The notes: a model not told the origin generated them from the sequence alone. A DNA stretch of 64,000 nucleotides from Virgibacillus doumboii (GCF_902806455.1 NZ_CADCWQ010000001.1:2294001-2358000), one strand, 5' to 3'. Positions 1-9,725 are shown, counted from the first letter of the stretch. Numbers and translations: made by a program.

Positions 1-1
1 A

Positions 2-160
2 AAAAAAAGTAAGCTGGAACGACTGGCAAACTGGATTTATGCACCGGCAAAGGATCCACTGGAAATATTGGCTATTCAAGGAAATTCCATCACCCGGGTT
101 GCATTTTACCCACTGATTTTATTACTTGCTTTGTTTTTTACACCTATTTTCTTTATTTGA
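2..160 (+). CDS. C-terminal end of a membrane protein (5' cut by window)
   Basis: An open frame runs from the window edge to a TGA ending at 160, giving the last 52 residues of a protein. The tail has a basic/aromatic stretch (LERLANWIYAPAKDP) and then one strongly hydrophobic segment of about 20 residues rich in Leu and Phe at the extreme C-terminus. This suggests a polytopic or tail-anchored membrane protein. I do not recognise the family. The next small gene on the same strand starts 90 bases downstream. Confidence 0.55.
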   Translation, partial: KKSKLERLANWIYAPAKDPLEILAIQGNSITRVAFYPLILLLALFFTPIFFI

Positions 161-249
161 TTTGTACGTCCCTTATCCCAATTTAAAATTGAAACGTAAA
201 TACAGGTGAAAACGTAATACTATCAGAAGAACTGTTTTGGAGGTGATTC

Positions 250-384
250 ATTATCTTTTGGATTCTCATTGCAATAGTTGTTATCCTGGGAATTTCCGGA
301 TTTTTCAGGGGAAAACGTTTTGACAACGAAACAGATGAACAGATTAGAAACAGACAACGAATGCAGACTCGAAATTGGTGGTGA
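250..384 (+). CDS. small single-pass membrane protein, probable ATT start
   Basis: A 44-residue frame lies after a strong Shine-Dalgarno sequence (GGAGGTGA, 239-246). The only codon at a sensible distance is ATT at 250; there is no in-frame ATG, GTG or TTG near it. The product has an N-terminal hydrophobic helix (FWILIAIVVILGISGFF) and a charged, Arg/Asn/Gln-rich tail ending in two tryptophans. The frame is coding-like and is not an antisense shadow. The function is unknown. The rare ATT start is the main doubt. Sequence from about 385 to 570 shows nothing recognisable. Confidence 0.5.
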   Translation: MIFWILIAIVVILGISGFFRGKRFDNETDEQIRNRQRMQTRNWW

Positions 385-571
385 ATTTTCAACATAAGAA
401 TAGGCTTTGTGTACGTTTTTTTAATATCGGACACATTTATTATTTTGCTGAGTTTGTAAGGAAGGCTTATTCTCAGGAAAAGATCTAAACCTCAAACCCG
501 AATGTCCTCACAAGAAGTTACAGCAATTTTATATATAACGGATCCAGTTTCTCCAATAACAGTTTTAAATT

Positions 572-600
572 AAAATAATACCCCCATAGTGAGGGTATTT
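572..600 (-). terminator. Rho-independent terminator of the DUF3231 gene
   Basis: The inverted repeat AATACCC/GGGTATT (577-583 and 593-599) has a 9-base loop. On the minus strand it is followed by ATTTTA. It lies just downstream of the minus-strand gene ending at 607. Confidence 0.6.
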
Positions 601-606
601 TGGAAA

Positions 607-1610
607 TCACTTATCTTTAGCAATCTTTTTCCTGTCCGGAGCCAATGGCGGTTCCTCCAACCAATTATTTTTAGTCATTAAATTAAACCATTCCTTTGTG
701 ATCATCAGATTTTTCAAAATGATACTCTCATACGTTGTCACTAGGTCCACTCGCATGGCAGACGCAAGACCTGAGCCGTGGTAAGCCTGTGAAGACTGTA
801 ATAAAAAACCAATATGATAAAGCATTAATTTATCCGAAAAAGGAGATTCTTGTGAAGTGGTTACTTCGGATTCCCAGGACATAGGTACTGGAAGATTATC
901 TCCATGTAATAATTTAGTTAATGCTTGTATTTGTTGGTCGGATGATTTTTGTGTGCTCTTTAAAAATTTCCTTACTTCCTTTGATTGTGTTACTTGACTA
1001 AACCCGATAGAAAGTGACTTTTCCATTATTTTCTTTTTTATATTAAGTGAGAGAGCAATAATTTCGGTTGAAGATAAAGGGCGTTTGTCCCCAAAAAACC
1101 ATCAATAAATTTCTGTCCGGAAACAAAATCAACATGATCTTCAGGGTAAAAATAAGGATCTCTTTGAAAATGCCCTTTTTCCAGCAACAATTCAGTGGTT
1201 CGATGGTACATGCTCATCCCATCTTTACTGCACGAATCATAGAAGTGTCTTAGGTCTTTTCTTACTGATGAACTGAGTGATGTGGAATGACCTAACATAC
1301 CATGCAACGTCATAATGTGTAAATAATGCAAGCAGAAGATGTCAGAAAATAACCTTTTGGCGTCTTTATTAATGTCTGTTTCATTAAAACCAATCGGAAT
1401 TGGGAAACCATCCTTTTCAATGAACTGTTCTATTTGATGTTTTTGTGTATCAAATATTCTGATTGCGTCTTCAAAAAGTAATTTTATATTCTCATCTTCT
1501 ATAATGGACAACATATATTTATTGACAATATCAGTGGCGGTTCCATTTATATATTCTCCCCACAATGTTCCTATTTCAGCAGATGTGAGCTTTATATCTT
1601 CTTTATCCAC
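607..1610 (-). pseudogene. DUF3231 family protein, frameshifted
   Basis: Two adjacent minus-strand frames are the two halves of one DUF3231 protein, a Bacillales family of about 335 residues made of two ferritin-like four-helix repeats. The N-terminal half (190 codons, GTG start at 1610 behind GAGGTGATT) begins with the family signature LTSAEIGTLW and leaves frame near FIDGFLG. The C-terminal half reads RPLSSTEI, then MEKSLSIGFSQV, in the other frame. Adding one base to the A6 run at 1093-1098 (T6 on the coding strand) restores a single frame reading FFGDKRPLSSTEI across the junction, with a final length of 334 residues. Either the gene is inactivated or the run contains a sequencing error. 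Confidence 0.75.
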
Positions 1611-1766
1611 ATAATCACCTCAACCTAATGTTTCCCAAGTATGAGTATTTTATAGGTATTTGTTCAATGTTGGGAGCTTTAGGTTCTTCGTATTCCTAAA
1701 GGAAAAGCAAAGGATGAATTCCACAAAATTTCCTATAAAAGGGAACAAGAAATTGAGATGAAGATA

Positions 1767-2078
1767 TTATTGTTTTTTAAACCTGTTTCCCGTATTAACA
1801 TATACAAGTATAAATACGACAATCGCTATAAACAAAATCATCCCAACTGTAAAGAGCCAGCCAATTTCAAATGCTTCGCTGAGCACCCAAAATACCATGG
1901 CAAAAGACAGGATAAACATCATTTTCCCCATGAACTTGCATAATGCTTCCACATCATATTTTGCTTTTTCTTCCTTTGGCAGCGTGTTAAACCCTGCTAT
2001 TAAAAAGGACCCTTTACCGTTTAAGAGGAAGATTCCGAACACAACAAATAATGCAATGATAATGAGTGTTACTGTCAT
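1767..2078 (-). CDS. DUF3784 family membrane protein
   Basis: A 103-residue protein with three hydrophobic segments: residues about 3-20, 48-68 and 74-93. The loop LPKEEKAKYDVEALCKFMGK after the first helix is typical of DUF3784 small membrane proteins of Firmicutes, whose function is unknown. The start is set by AAGGGAG about 9 bases upstream of the ATG at 2078. It is monocistronic or loosely grouped with the tiny membrane gene upstream at 2163. Confidence 0.7.
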   Translation of the reverse strand: MTVTLIIIALFVVFGIFLLNGKGSFLIAGFNTLPKEEKAKYDVEALCKFMGKMMFILSFAMVFWVLSEAFEIGWLFTVGMILFIAIVVFILVYVNTGNRFKKQ

Positions 2079-2162
2079 TTTCTCTGCTCCCTTAAATGAT
2101 AATATTTAGTAAAAAGGGGAAGGACACGTTGGTACTGCTCCTTCTCCCATGTATATACAAGA

Positions 2163-2240
2163 CTACATAACTTCTATCGCCACAAAAAAGACAACCATAA
2201 TCACCGCAAGGACAACAAAAATGCCGAGTGTTTGCTTCAT
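2163..2240 (-). CDS. 25-residue membrane peptide
   Basis: A tiny gene with a near-perfect ribosome site (AGAGGAGG, 8-9 bases before the ATG at 2240). It encodes a 25-residue peptide that is almost entirely one hydrophobic helix (LGIFVVLAVIMVVFFVAI). The site and composition are typical of real single-helix micropeptides in Bacillaceae. The longer frame extending to 2366 lacks its own ribosome site and is not preferred. Function unknown. Confidence 0.6.
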   Translation of the reverse strand: MKQTLGIFVVLAVIMVVFFVAIEVM

Positions 2241-2372
2241 GATTGATTTACCTCCTCTTTGTATCAATTTCACCAAAATACACGTATTACAAGCCATTAC
2301 CCAATTCAAATGAAGAGAAACCATTTCACTTGCCGAAAGTACCTTTCTCCAACTCAAAAAAATCAAATAAGT

Positions 2373-5300
2373 TTAAGTGTTATGCGTTACCTTTTTCTGT
2401 TTCGCATATGGGCTCAAGTTCATAAATAAATCCTTCAACTGTTCTTCTTCAACATTATTGTCCAGTAAATGCTCCAGCAGATCCTCCTGACGCGCCTGGC
2501 CAAGACTAAGCCTGTAAAGTGCTAATATTTTCATCAGCCGGTTATACTTTGCCCCATCTCTGCTGAGTGGATACAGCGGGAAAATCCGCTCAATATCAAC
2601 GTCTTTCGTTCCTGGAAACGACCAGAATGGGACAAGTTCTGATGTATGTTCATCTCTTTCCTTTTCATTTGCGACAGTGAACATTTCCTGCCAAATATCT
2701 TCATTAAATGAAATATCCCCATACTTGTTTGCAATGTTTTTTCGAATGGCGTGACATTTGTATCGATTGATTCGGCCATCCCGCTGCTCCAGATCGATTG
2801 GATTGGACGGAAGATTCCAATGCATTATTTTTCGGCAATAGTAATGAAAGTCCAGTCCTTCCTGCCCTATCGAAGTGGTCGCTAAAACAAACGGACGAAA
2901 AGGCGAATTAAATGCCAGTCGGATATTTTCTTTACGGTTTTTCGTGTTATCCTCATTTCGAGTATCATAAAATCCCACCGCATAATTGGTGCGCATTCGA
3001 ATATACTTTTCCTTGTTCCCGCTAAAATCTGATACCCGGTTCTTAAAGGTGCGGTACGTATCAACATTGTAGCTCGCCGTATGGTTTTGCAGTGCATTTC
3101 TCATTACTTCCACTAGATGCAAATCCCGTTTATGACTTTCCAGCTTTTTGAGACCGCCTTCCTCCAGAAGCATGTGGGCATATTCATCCAGCATAGCCTG
3201 AAAGTTGCCGTCCACATTATATTTCAGTACATTCTTCCAATGTCCACGCGAGTCCTTTTTACCGTACTGCAATTCAACAATCGACGTCGCTTCCTGTGTA
3301 TTGAATCGGTCTAAAACCGTTCTTCCCAATTGGATCGCGGCAGGTATAGCATCAACATTTTGATCCTCAAACAGCCTGATTGCACAAATTGCTGGTGATC
3401 CCAGCACCATCGTTGTTAATACATCCAGTAAGTCATCCGGCTGTCGTCCAAGAACCGGTCGCTGATTATTTTTATAGTAGTAACGCAACACATCAAAATG
3501 CTGTGCAATTGCACCTTTCTCATCTTTCTGATCTTTTTCTCCCTCAAGCGAAAGCAGGTAGTCCTTTTCAAACCACTTCCGAACGGATTCCTCTTTTAAA
3601 TCAAAAAGTAATGGGGCTATATAATACCAACGCTCATCATGGCGTCCATCATCTTCCCTAGGTACGTATGTAATCCCATTAAGCAACTTTTGCAATTCAG
3701 CTTTAATCTCTGTTTTAATTTCCTGTAAAGACATCTCTCGGTTCAATACATCAATTGGATTGAAAAGTTTTGCAAGTGTAACAGAAGGATACAGAAGTGC
3801 CAGATGATTCATGTTACCGGGTTTACCTTCCTTCATGGAAAACGTCAATCTTGGAAAAGGAAACCTTTTCCCTTTTTCCGCAAAATAATTATACGTTTTT
3901 GTCCGTTTCTTTTTCGGTGTTTTCCTGACTAATTCCCCGACTGTTTTCCGTTCAGATTCATAGGAAAGAAGCGTTGCAATTGCACGCGGCACCATTTCCC
4001 ATCCGGAAAAAACAAGCACTTTGGAAAAATTGCTCTGTCCTTCATAACATCCGCCAAACTCATAATATGGCAGTGAAGGTGGAATCCACATTAATCGCTC
4101 GGCACCACCGGAAAGGGCAGCTTCTTTCAGCTTCGAAAGTCTTGCATTAGTCTCCCGTATTTCCTCGTATTTAGCAATTTTTTTCTTATCCAGCCATAAC
4201 ACAGGATTGTTCGTAAGCGCATAATTAGCCGGATTTCCTTTGAAGTGTCCCATTATTTTCTGCTTTAGTATGTAGCGGTCCATAAATGACATCAGGAACG
4301 GAGCAGACTTAACATATTCGACCGGCACCTTTTCTGTTAAGCCAATATCCTGTAAAAGTGCATCCATTTCGATATACGATGAAACATCGTCATTCGTTAT
4401 TTTCAGTGGTTCTTTATCGACAGACCCTTCTGTAATCTCACTTGTTCCCTTTTCCATAATTCGTTCTGTTCGGGCAATTCCTTTATAAAGACTATCTTCC
4501 GCCTTCTGTTTTTTAGCAGCCAGCATTGCGAAATCCTGTGTGGAAATCTCACTTAATGCGACTGAAAAATCCTCCCACACCTTCTTGAATTTCTGCTTGT
4601 GCTCCGGATGCTTCTCAAACAGGAAATCCGTAGCCTGCATGAACTCTTTATAATGTTCATCACTGCCGGTTTCGGAAATTTCCTCCAATGTGGAATACGG
4701 TTTATACGGTGTAGCAGATAACAATAATATTTTTACATTCTTATTATCAGTCTTTGGACTGTTGAAAAATTTATTTGCAAGTATAGCTGTTTCGGTGTCC
4801 CTGTCAGCATTGATCAGCTCTGGAAAACGTTGAAATTCATCCATAATCACAAGATCCGCATCAATTAGGTCCACACTGATTTCCGCCATTACTTTACGTA
4901 ATTTCTGAATTACTTTAGCCTGTCCATCTACCCGCTTACCTATATCTCCCGCTTCGTTTATTCGGTTGCATACGTCATGAAGTTCCTGCAAAAATGATGG
5001 GTCTTCCTGAAAAAAATTGTCTACTTTGTTGAGCATGGTCTGCAGGTATACACCATTACTTTTCCGATTACATTCGGCCACCCGCTGGTCAAATTCATCC
5101 CTGCGCCTATCCCAACTTTTATAAGCCGAATCGGCCATCATAATTTCCAAATCATCTATCAAAGAATTGAGGGGTTGGTATCTTCGTAAGATTGCAAAAA
5201 GCAATGCCCTTTCCGTTACACTCCCACAGCCAGCTGTCATATTAAATGAAGTCGATGGTGTCAACGGAATCAGTTGAATATAGTTCTCCTTTATTTCCGG

Positions 5301-5654
5301 ATTAAATTCATCCTCAAAAATCTTAATATGCTGCATCGATAAACGAGTATCGGATAAACCATCCAGGGTTACACGCTGATCGATTTTCAGCTTAGTCAAA
5401 TTCTGACTGGCAATATTCTGATTGGAACAAACATAAACAACTTTAAACAAATCATCGTTCTGGTCCTGATGGTATCTTGCGGTCTTGGCTATTACTCCTT
5501 TGGCAACCATTGTTTTACCTAGTCCCACCTCATCGGCCACCAACACCCTGGAGTAATCATTTGTGAAAAGTTCATGGACTCTTTCCACCGTTGCATTCTG
5601 AAAATCTTTCAGACCTGACAGTATTTCCGCTTCTTTTTGCATCAAATCAATCAT
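2373..5654 (-). CDS. SF2 DEAD/DEAH-like helicase of a DUF6361-PLD-helicase operon
   Basis: A 1093-residue superfamily 2 helicase/translocase of the SNF2-like kind. Visible motifs are Walker A DEVGLGKT (residues about 41-48), motif II DEFQ (about 270), motif III LLLSATPY (about 312), motif V TTSIGQEGLDF (about 930) and motif VI EQRDGRINRY (about 956). About 600 residues lie between the two RecA lobes, far more than in simple helicases. The ATG overlaps the stop of the upstream PLD gene (ATGA), so translation is coupled. It is the last gene of the three-gene unit. By analogy with other helicase plus PLD pairs (DISARM, Dpd) it probably translocates on or remodels DNA for the nuclease; that role is inferred. 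Confidence 0.85.
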   Translation of the reverse strand: MIDLMQKEAEILSGLKDFQNATVERVHELFTNDYSRVLVADEVGLGKTMVAKGVIAKTARYHQDQNDDLFKVVYVCSNQNIASQNLTKLKIDQRVTLDGLSDTRLSMQHIKIFEDEFNPEIKENYIQLIPLTPSTSFNMTAGCGSVTERALLFAILRRYQPLNSLIDDLEIMMADSAYKSWDRRRDEFDQRVAECNRKSNGVYLQTMLNKVDNFFQEDPSFLQELHDVCNRINEAGDIGKRVDGQAKVIQKLRKVMAEISVDLIDADLVIMDEFQRFPELINADRDTETAILANKFFNSPKTDNKNVKILLLSATPYKPYSTLEEISETGSDEHYKEFMQATDFLFEKHPEHKQKFKKVWEDFSVALSEISTQDFAMLAAKKQKAEDSLYKGIARTERIMEKGTSEITEGSVDKEPLKITNDDVSSYIEMDALLQDIGLTEKVPVEYVKSAPFLMSFMDRYILKQKIMGHFKGNPANYALTNNPVLWLDKKKIAKYEEIRETNARLSKLKEAALSGGAERLMWIPPSLPYYEFGGCYEGQSNFSKVLVFSGWEMVPRAIATLLSYESERKTVGELVRKTPKKKRTKTYNYFAEKGKRFPFPRLTFSMKEGKPGNMNHLALLYPSVTLAKLFNPIDVLNREMSLQEIKTEIKAELQKLLNGITYVPREDDGRHDERWYYIAPLLFDLKEESVRKWFEKDYLLSLEGEKDQKDEKGAIAQHFDVLRYYYKNNQRPVLGRQPDDLLDVLTTMVLGSPAICAIRLFEDQNVDAIPAAIQLGRTVLDRFNTQEATSIVELQYGKKDSRGHWKNVLKYNVDGNFQAMLDEYAHMLLEEGGLKKLESHKRDLHLVEVMRNALQNHTASYNVDTYRTFKNRVSDFSGNKEKYIRMRTNYAVGFYDTRNEDNTKNRKENIRLAFNSPFRPFVLATTSIGQEGLDFHYYCRKIMHWNLPSNPIDLEQRDGRINRYKCHAIRKNIANKYGDISFNEDIWQEMFTVANEKERDEHTSELVPFWSFPGTKDVDIERIFPLYPLSRDGAKYNRLMKILALYRLSLGQARQEDLLEHLLDNNVEEEQLKDLFMNLSPYAKQKKVTHNT

Positions 5655-7426
5655 TTTTTCACCTTCTTTGCCGCTTGAATAAAGGTTTGGTATAACTGGT
5701 CAAACTCCTGTGGGATAATCTTCTCATCCCTAATAATTCTAATCATATTCTCGACATCCTTGAGTTTTTCCGGTGAGCGAGCAGCCGTTGTCAGCATATT
5801 TTCATAGAGTACAGGGTCTTCACCCGAATCCTCTTCCCAATTGCCGAAGCCCGAATGTTGTCTCTCAGAATTTTCAAGGGCTGCCATTAAAAAATCATCT
5901 GCCAATAAAAATGCAACATATTTTAAAAACTTATGTGAGTTATCTATGATGGATCGAAAAATCGCTCCATCACGATCTTCTGGAATTCCGCTTGTGTTTA
6001 TTTTGATGACACGTTCGACCTGTTCATCATCTTTTTCTGCTGTTATGGTATAAAAACTACCGAGTTCAAGCATACTGAGCTGTTCAAAAATTGTAATTGA
6101 TTGAAGCGGCTGACTTTTCGTACTTAACAATGGACTGATAGTAAATTGAATATTATCATCAGGAATCGAGTCGAATGTGATCTTTACAGAATACTGATCT
6201 TCTTCAGCTGTTACATAAGCCTCTGATTCAACCCTGCATAATTGTTTAATCGCCTTTTGCAGCTGGTCCGTTATATTCGTATCCGCTTCATCCTCATCAG
6301 GAATTTCCTCGATTCTTTCAAACGGATTGTCATCTTCATCATCGCCAAATAAATCATCCAACAGATTTGTAATCCTGAATCCGCGTTTTTGATATTTCAG
6401 CTTCAGCAAAAATTCAACATTTCCGTTAAATGCATTTCTGGAACTATTTGCTGATCCAATATAAATATGGTGTTCATTATACTTCGACCTGGCATATAGC
6501 TTTGCATGGATATCCTGGAGTTGTGCTATTGCTTCCTCATCCGTTTCACCGCTAAGAGCTGTTTCCCCATCAATTACAGAATCCTTTAACGTATATACAA
6601 CAAAGCCGTTAAATACATCCGGTGAAAGCTTATGCAATTCTGTTTTTCGGGTTATCAGCACTTTTTCCGGATGTGATAGCGATTTTTCATTTAACTCACG
6701 GACAATAGATTCACTGATAAATGGTGATATAATGATTAACTTATGGTAACTTTCAAAAAGCCCTGTATCATCTTTCCCATAGTCACCAATTCCAAGCGGG
6801 CAAAAATCAAACGCTGGAATTTGCTTTTGAACAGGATTGAAGTGTACAAACTCAAGTTCATCCATCAGCGTTTTGATTTGTTTAGTTTTCAATTCATCTG
6901 TGGAACACTGGGTGAGAAAATGTAAAAAGTCCGCTAATGGGAGATTTTTACTAGTTTTTTCTGAATCCATCGTACCCTCAAGCGCAATTGCTATATCCCA
7001 GCTCCTGTCAAACGTCATATTGCGTGTCAAAACGAGCAGCCGATATAAAAGCTCGTCCTCCTCATTTCGGTACTTGATCAGCCAAATCTTCGGGTGAAAG
7101 GACATATCATTCTCCAGGGAAACTTCAAATACACTGTTTTCCATCATTGCAAAAATTGAATTAGCATCCCGGGGAACCTTAACCTGACCTGCTTCACAGA
7201 ATATCGCAAACTTATCAGCACTTCTTCTTAATCCTTCAAGTACGTATACCGGGTCATCCTTTAGTGTTCGATTCATTTCTTCAGACAGACTTAATGCCAA
7301 TGGAACCCCGACTAATGCTTCTAAATCCAATGAATACGTTGTCCCTACTGCAAACTCTACTTCATAACCTGCTGGTGGAGTAAGTAAATCAGAGTAATTA
7401 AGACGGTTATCTCCCGGTTTCAGCAT
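5651..7426 (-). CDS. phospholipase D-like (HKD) protein, probable nuclease
   Basis: A 591-residue protein with two HKD-type half-sites. The first is HPKIWLIKY followed by LTRNMTFDRSWDI (around residues 110-140). The second is HAKLY followed by HHIYIGSANSSRNAF (around 305-330). PLD-fold proteins with these motifs include nucleases such as BfiI and the DrmC family; no signal peptide or membrane segment is seen. The start is moved to the ATG at 7426 because TTGGAGGGG lies just upstream. The longer frame to 7519 overlaps the upstream gene by more than 100 bases. It overlaps DUF6361 by 20 bases and the helicase start by 4. It probably supplies DNA cleavage, though phospholipid cleavage cannot be excluded. 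Confidence 0.8.
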   Translation of the reverse strand: MLKPGDNRLNYSDLLTPPAGYEVEFAVGTTYSLDLEALVGVPLALSLSEEMNRTLKDDPVYVLEGLRRSADKFAIFCEAGQVKVPRDANSIFAMMENSVFEVSLENDMSFHPKIWLIKYRNEEDELLYRLLVLTRNMTFDRSWDIAIALEGTMDSEKTSKNLPLADFLHFLTQCSTDELKTKQIKTLMDELEFVHFNPVQKQIPAFDFCPLGIGDYGKDDTGLFESYHKLIIISPFISESIVRELNEKSLSHPEKVLITRKTELHKLSPDVFNGFVVYTLKDSVIDGETALSGETDEEAIAQLQDIHAKLYARSKYNEHHIYIGSANSSRNAFNGNVEFLLKLKYQKRGFRITNLLDDLFGDDEDDNPFERIEEIPDEDEADTNITDQLQKAIKQLCRVESEAYVTAEEDQYSVKITFDSIPDDNIQFTISPLLSTKSQPLQSITIFEQLSMLELGSFYTITAEKDDEQVERVIKINTSGIPEDRDGAIFRSIIDNSHKFLKYVAFLLADDFLMAALENSERQHSGFGNWEEDSGEDPVLYENMLTTAARSPEKLKDVENMIRIIRDEKIIPQEFDQLYQTFIQAAKKVKK

Positions 7427-8615
7427 AATACCCCTCCAATCCGGCAAAAATATCCGCCATGATTGTTTTTGCATCCGTAAATCGATATTGCAATTTTGCA
7501 CTGCCGATCCAATCACCATCTTGATATGTATACATTTTGGAGTTTTGCAACTTGGCGCGGTCTTTAGATTTAAGTTCTATTTCCCTTTTAATAATCAGCC
7601 TGTCAATCGCATTATCATCACCTGAAAGAGCGACTTCCTGCCATTCACGAAGAAACTTAATCAGTCGGAGGTTTTTTATATCAAGGCGTTGAATAACCTG
7701 CATATACGGGAAGCTTTGAAACTCATACTTAACAAACGAGCTGTTCATCCATTTCTCCCATTCTGCCACTGCTCGTTCGTTTTCCCGATTGGAAGCAATC
7801 ACATTGTAGCGGATGTTTGCACCGGAGATAAATTGATTGAATTTCTTAGCTAATGTGTAATCTTCATATAATCTGCCGCTAAACAAAAATCTATCCCCCA
7901 GCGCACCAAAATCGTTTATTTTTGTTACTTCATTGAAATCCTCGTTAAGTAAATAGGAAAATAAACTATCCTTTGATCTTGACGCAGTTGTAATTTTAGT
8001 CTTTAAAAAACGCGCTTCATCATAAGTGAGATCCATGGAAACCGTATCCTTCCAATCCTGCTCCGGCAAAATACAGCGCCAAAACGTACTGGAATATTCA
8101 CCATCAGAGTGACCGGAATCATGTTCCTCATCCCCAAAGATTTTTGCAGCATCCTTGTTATGCTTCATCCGAAAGACAACTTTGGCGTAGTTATCCAGCG
8201 ATAGTGAAGGATGCCTGAAAATCTCAAAGGTTCGGAGGCCATTCCAGTATATATTCGCCGGCTTTCGTTTAAGCGTCTTTCCGGCACGACCGCCTATTAC
8301 ACCACTCTGCCCTTCTTTATTGAGTGTTTCGATTAAAGAAATCTCCTCTTCTCCCAGTTTCTCAATCATATCCTGTGGCCTTGCATAATTCTCTTTCTCT
8401 AATTCCATCAATAAATACGGGACTATTAAAAAGTACTTTGCTCTAGTCTGGATTGTCGAAGTACCCGGAAATAGAATATCGGCAAAGCCATCACGAATCA
8501 GACCAATACCAAGTTCATCCATTGCACTGGGAGCAGCTAGTGCATGTAAAACGGCCATCACCTTGTCCCTGTGTTCGCTGGAATAATCAATCCAGCCAAG
8601 TTTTAATTCATTCAA
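7407..8615 (-). CDS. DUF6361 family protein
   Basis: A 402-residue cytosolic protein opening with LGWIDYS and containing DELGIGLIRDGFADILFPG and STIQTRAKYF. These are the strongly conserved N-terminal features I associate with DUF6361, a family without known function that commonly sits beside PLD and helicase genes. The start is placed at TTG 8615 because AAGGAG is 8 bases upstream; the TTG two codons earlier would leave only 2 bases. It is the first gene of the operon and its 3' end overlaps the PLD gene. It may be the sensor or recognition subunit; that is a guess from position. Confidence 0.75.
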   Translation of the reverse strand: MNELKLGWIDYSSEHRDKVMAVLHALAAPSAMDELGIGLIRDGFADILFPGTSTIQTRAKYFLIVPYLLMELEKENYARPQDMIEKLGEEEISLIETLNKEGQSGVIGGRAGKTLKRKPANIYWNGLRTFEIFRHPSLSLDNYAKVVFRMKHNKDAAKIFGDEEHDSGHSDGEYSSTFWRCILPEQDWKDTVSMDLTYDEARFLKTKITTASRSKDSLFSYLLNEDFNEVTKINDFGALGDRFLFSGRLYEDYTLAKKFNQFISGANIRYNVIASNRENERAVAEWEKWMNSSFVKYEFQSFPYMQVIQRLDIKNLRLIKFLREWQEVALSGDDNAIDRLIIKREIELKSKDRAKLQNSKMYTYQDGDWIGSAKLQYRFTDAKTIMADIFAGLEGYYAETGR

Positions 8616-8696
8616 TGGCAAAGCTCCTTTTGGTAGAATTTTCTATACTTTTATTGTATTACAATCGTAAACTGGATTAAAGACCTTGCTGTATCC

Positions 8697-8726
8697 AAAA
8701 AAAGAGACAACCCCTAAATCCGGGGT
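8697..8726 (-). terminator. terminator of the SDR gene
   Basis: The stem ACCCC/GGGGT (8710-8726) is followed on the minus strand by TGTCTC and a run of T (A run at 8697-8703). It lies 25 bases after the stop of the SDR gene. Confidence 0.6.
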
Positions 8727-8750
8727 CATCCTTCATCTATCAATCTATAA

Positions 8751-9515
8751 TTAATCTGCCTGCATTCCACCATCAGCATTATACAACGAACCATTTACGA
8801 ATGATGCATTATCCGATGCAAGGAAATAAACAACCTGTGCAACTTCATCTGGTGCGCCGAATCGTCCAACAGGGATTCCCTGCTTAATCGCTTCTCCGGA
8901 TGTTTCCGGTTCACCTGGCGTAATGTTGTTCTGAATATCAGCAAGCATTTGTGTATCAATCGCTGCAGGTGCAACCGCATTTACACGAATTCCATTGCCA
9001 GCAGCTTCAAGTGCAGCTGTCTTAGTAAGCCCAGCTACCCCATGTTTTGAGGCAATGTAGCCGGCCATACCTGCTGATCCGATATATGCAGCGTTCGATG
9101 CTGTGTTGACAATGCTTCCATAACCTTGTGTTTCCATGTGCCTGATTACATGTTTCAAGCCAAGGAAAACGCCAGTAACATTAATACTCAGGATTTGCTC
9201 GAATTGTTCTTTTTCCAGATCCTTAATCATCTCAAACGGACCATTGACTCCTGCGTTGTTGAAGAATACATCAATCTTCCCAAATGTATCCACTGTTTCT
9301 TTTACATAGTTCTTTACATCATCTTCATCGGTTACATTTGCTTGTACAACATGAATACGATCTTTATCAGCATTCAACCCATTTTTAGCGTTATCAAGTG
9401 CTTCCTGATTAATATCAACCAATACTACTTTTGCTCCATTGTCCAGAAAAAGCTGTGCAGTAGCTCTGCCGATTCCACCTGCACCACCAGTGATTAAAAC
9501 TACCTTGTCTTTCAT
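8751..9515 (-). CDS. SDR family NAD(P)-dependent oxidoreductase
   Basis: A classical short-chain dehydrogenase of 254 residues. It has the Rossmann motif TGGAGGIG near the N-terminus, NNAG (about residue 89), the catalytic Ser in NTASNAAY, and YIASK with the Tyr/Lys pair. The C-terminus ends in YNADGGMQAD as in FabG-like enzymes. The acidic residue after beta-2 (VLVDIN) favours NAD(H). The substrate cannot be read from sequence. The start is ATG 9515 behind AAGGAGG; the GTG one codon earlier is too close. A decayed second SDR copy lies divergently upstream at 9726. Confidence 0.85.
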   Translation of the reverse strand: MKDKVVLITGGAGGIGRATAQLFLDNGAKVVLVDINQEALDNAKNGLNADKDRIHVVQANVTDEDDVKNYVKETVDTFGKIDVFFNNAGVNGPFEMIKDLEKEQFEQILSINVTGVFLGLKHVIRHMETQGYGSIVNTASNAAYIGSAGMAGYIASKHGVAGLTKTAALEAAGNGIRVNAVAPAAIDTQMLADIQNNITPGEPETSGEAIKQGIPVGRFGAPDEVAQVVYFLASDNASFVNGSLYNADGGMQAD

Positions 9516-9725
9516 CACTATTCCTCCTTATTGTAAGCTACTAATATTTTGTAACTATCTAATATTCTACTCCTGCATCTGGGAATTATCAAACTATTTG
9601 CTTTTTTAGGTTTAATTACTCTATTAATGTAAAACACCTTAATTGACAAGTATTTTTAAGAGGGTTATGGTGAAAATATAATAGCTTGTTTTAACAAAGT
9701 CATTCCTTTTAAGGAGGCAGCAGCA

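Noticed and set aside
5651..7426. PLD protein as the missing DrmC of the DISARM locus
   Set aside because: It is more than 50 kb away, about twice the size I expect of DrmC, and translationally coupled to DUF6361 and its own helicase.
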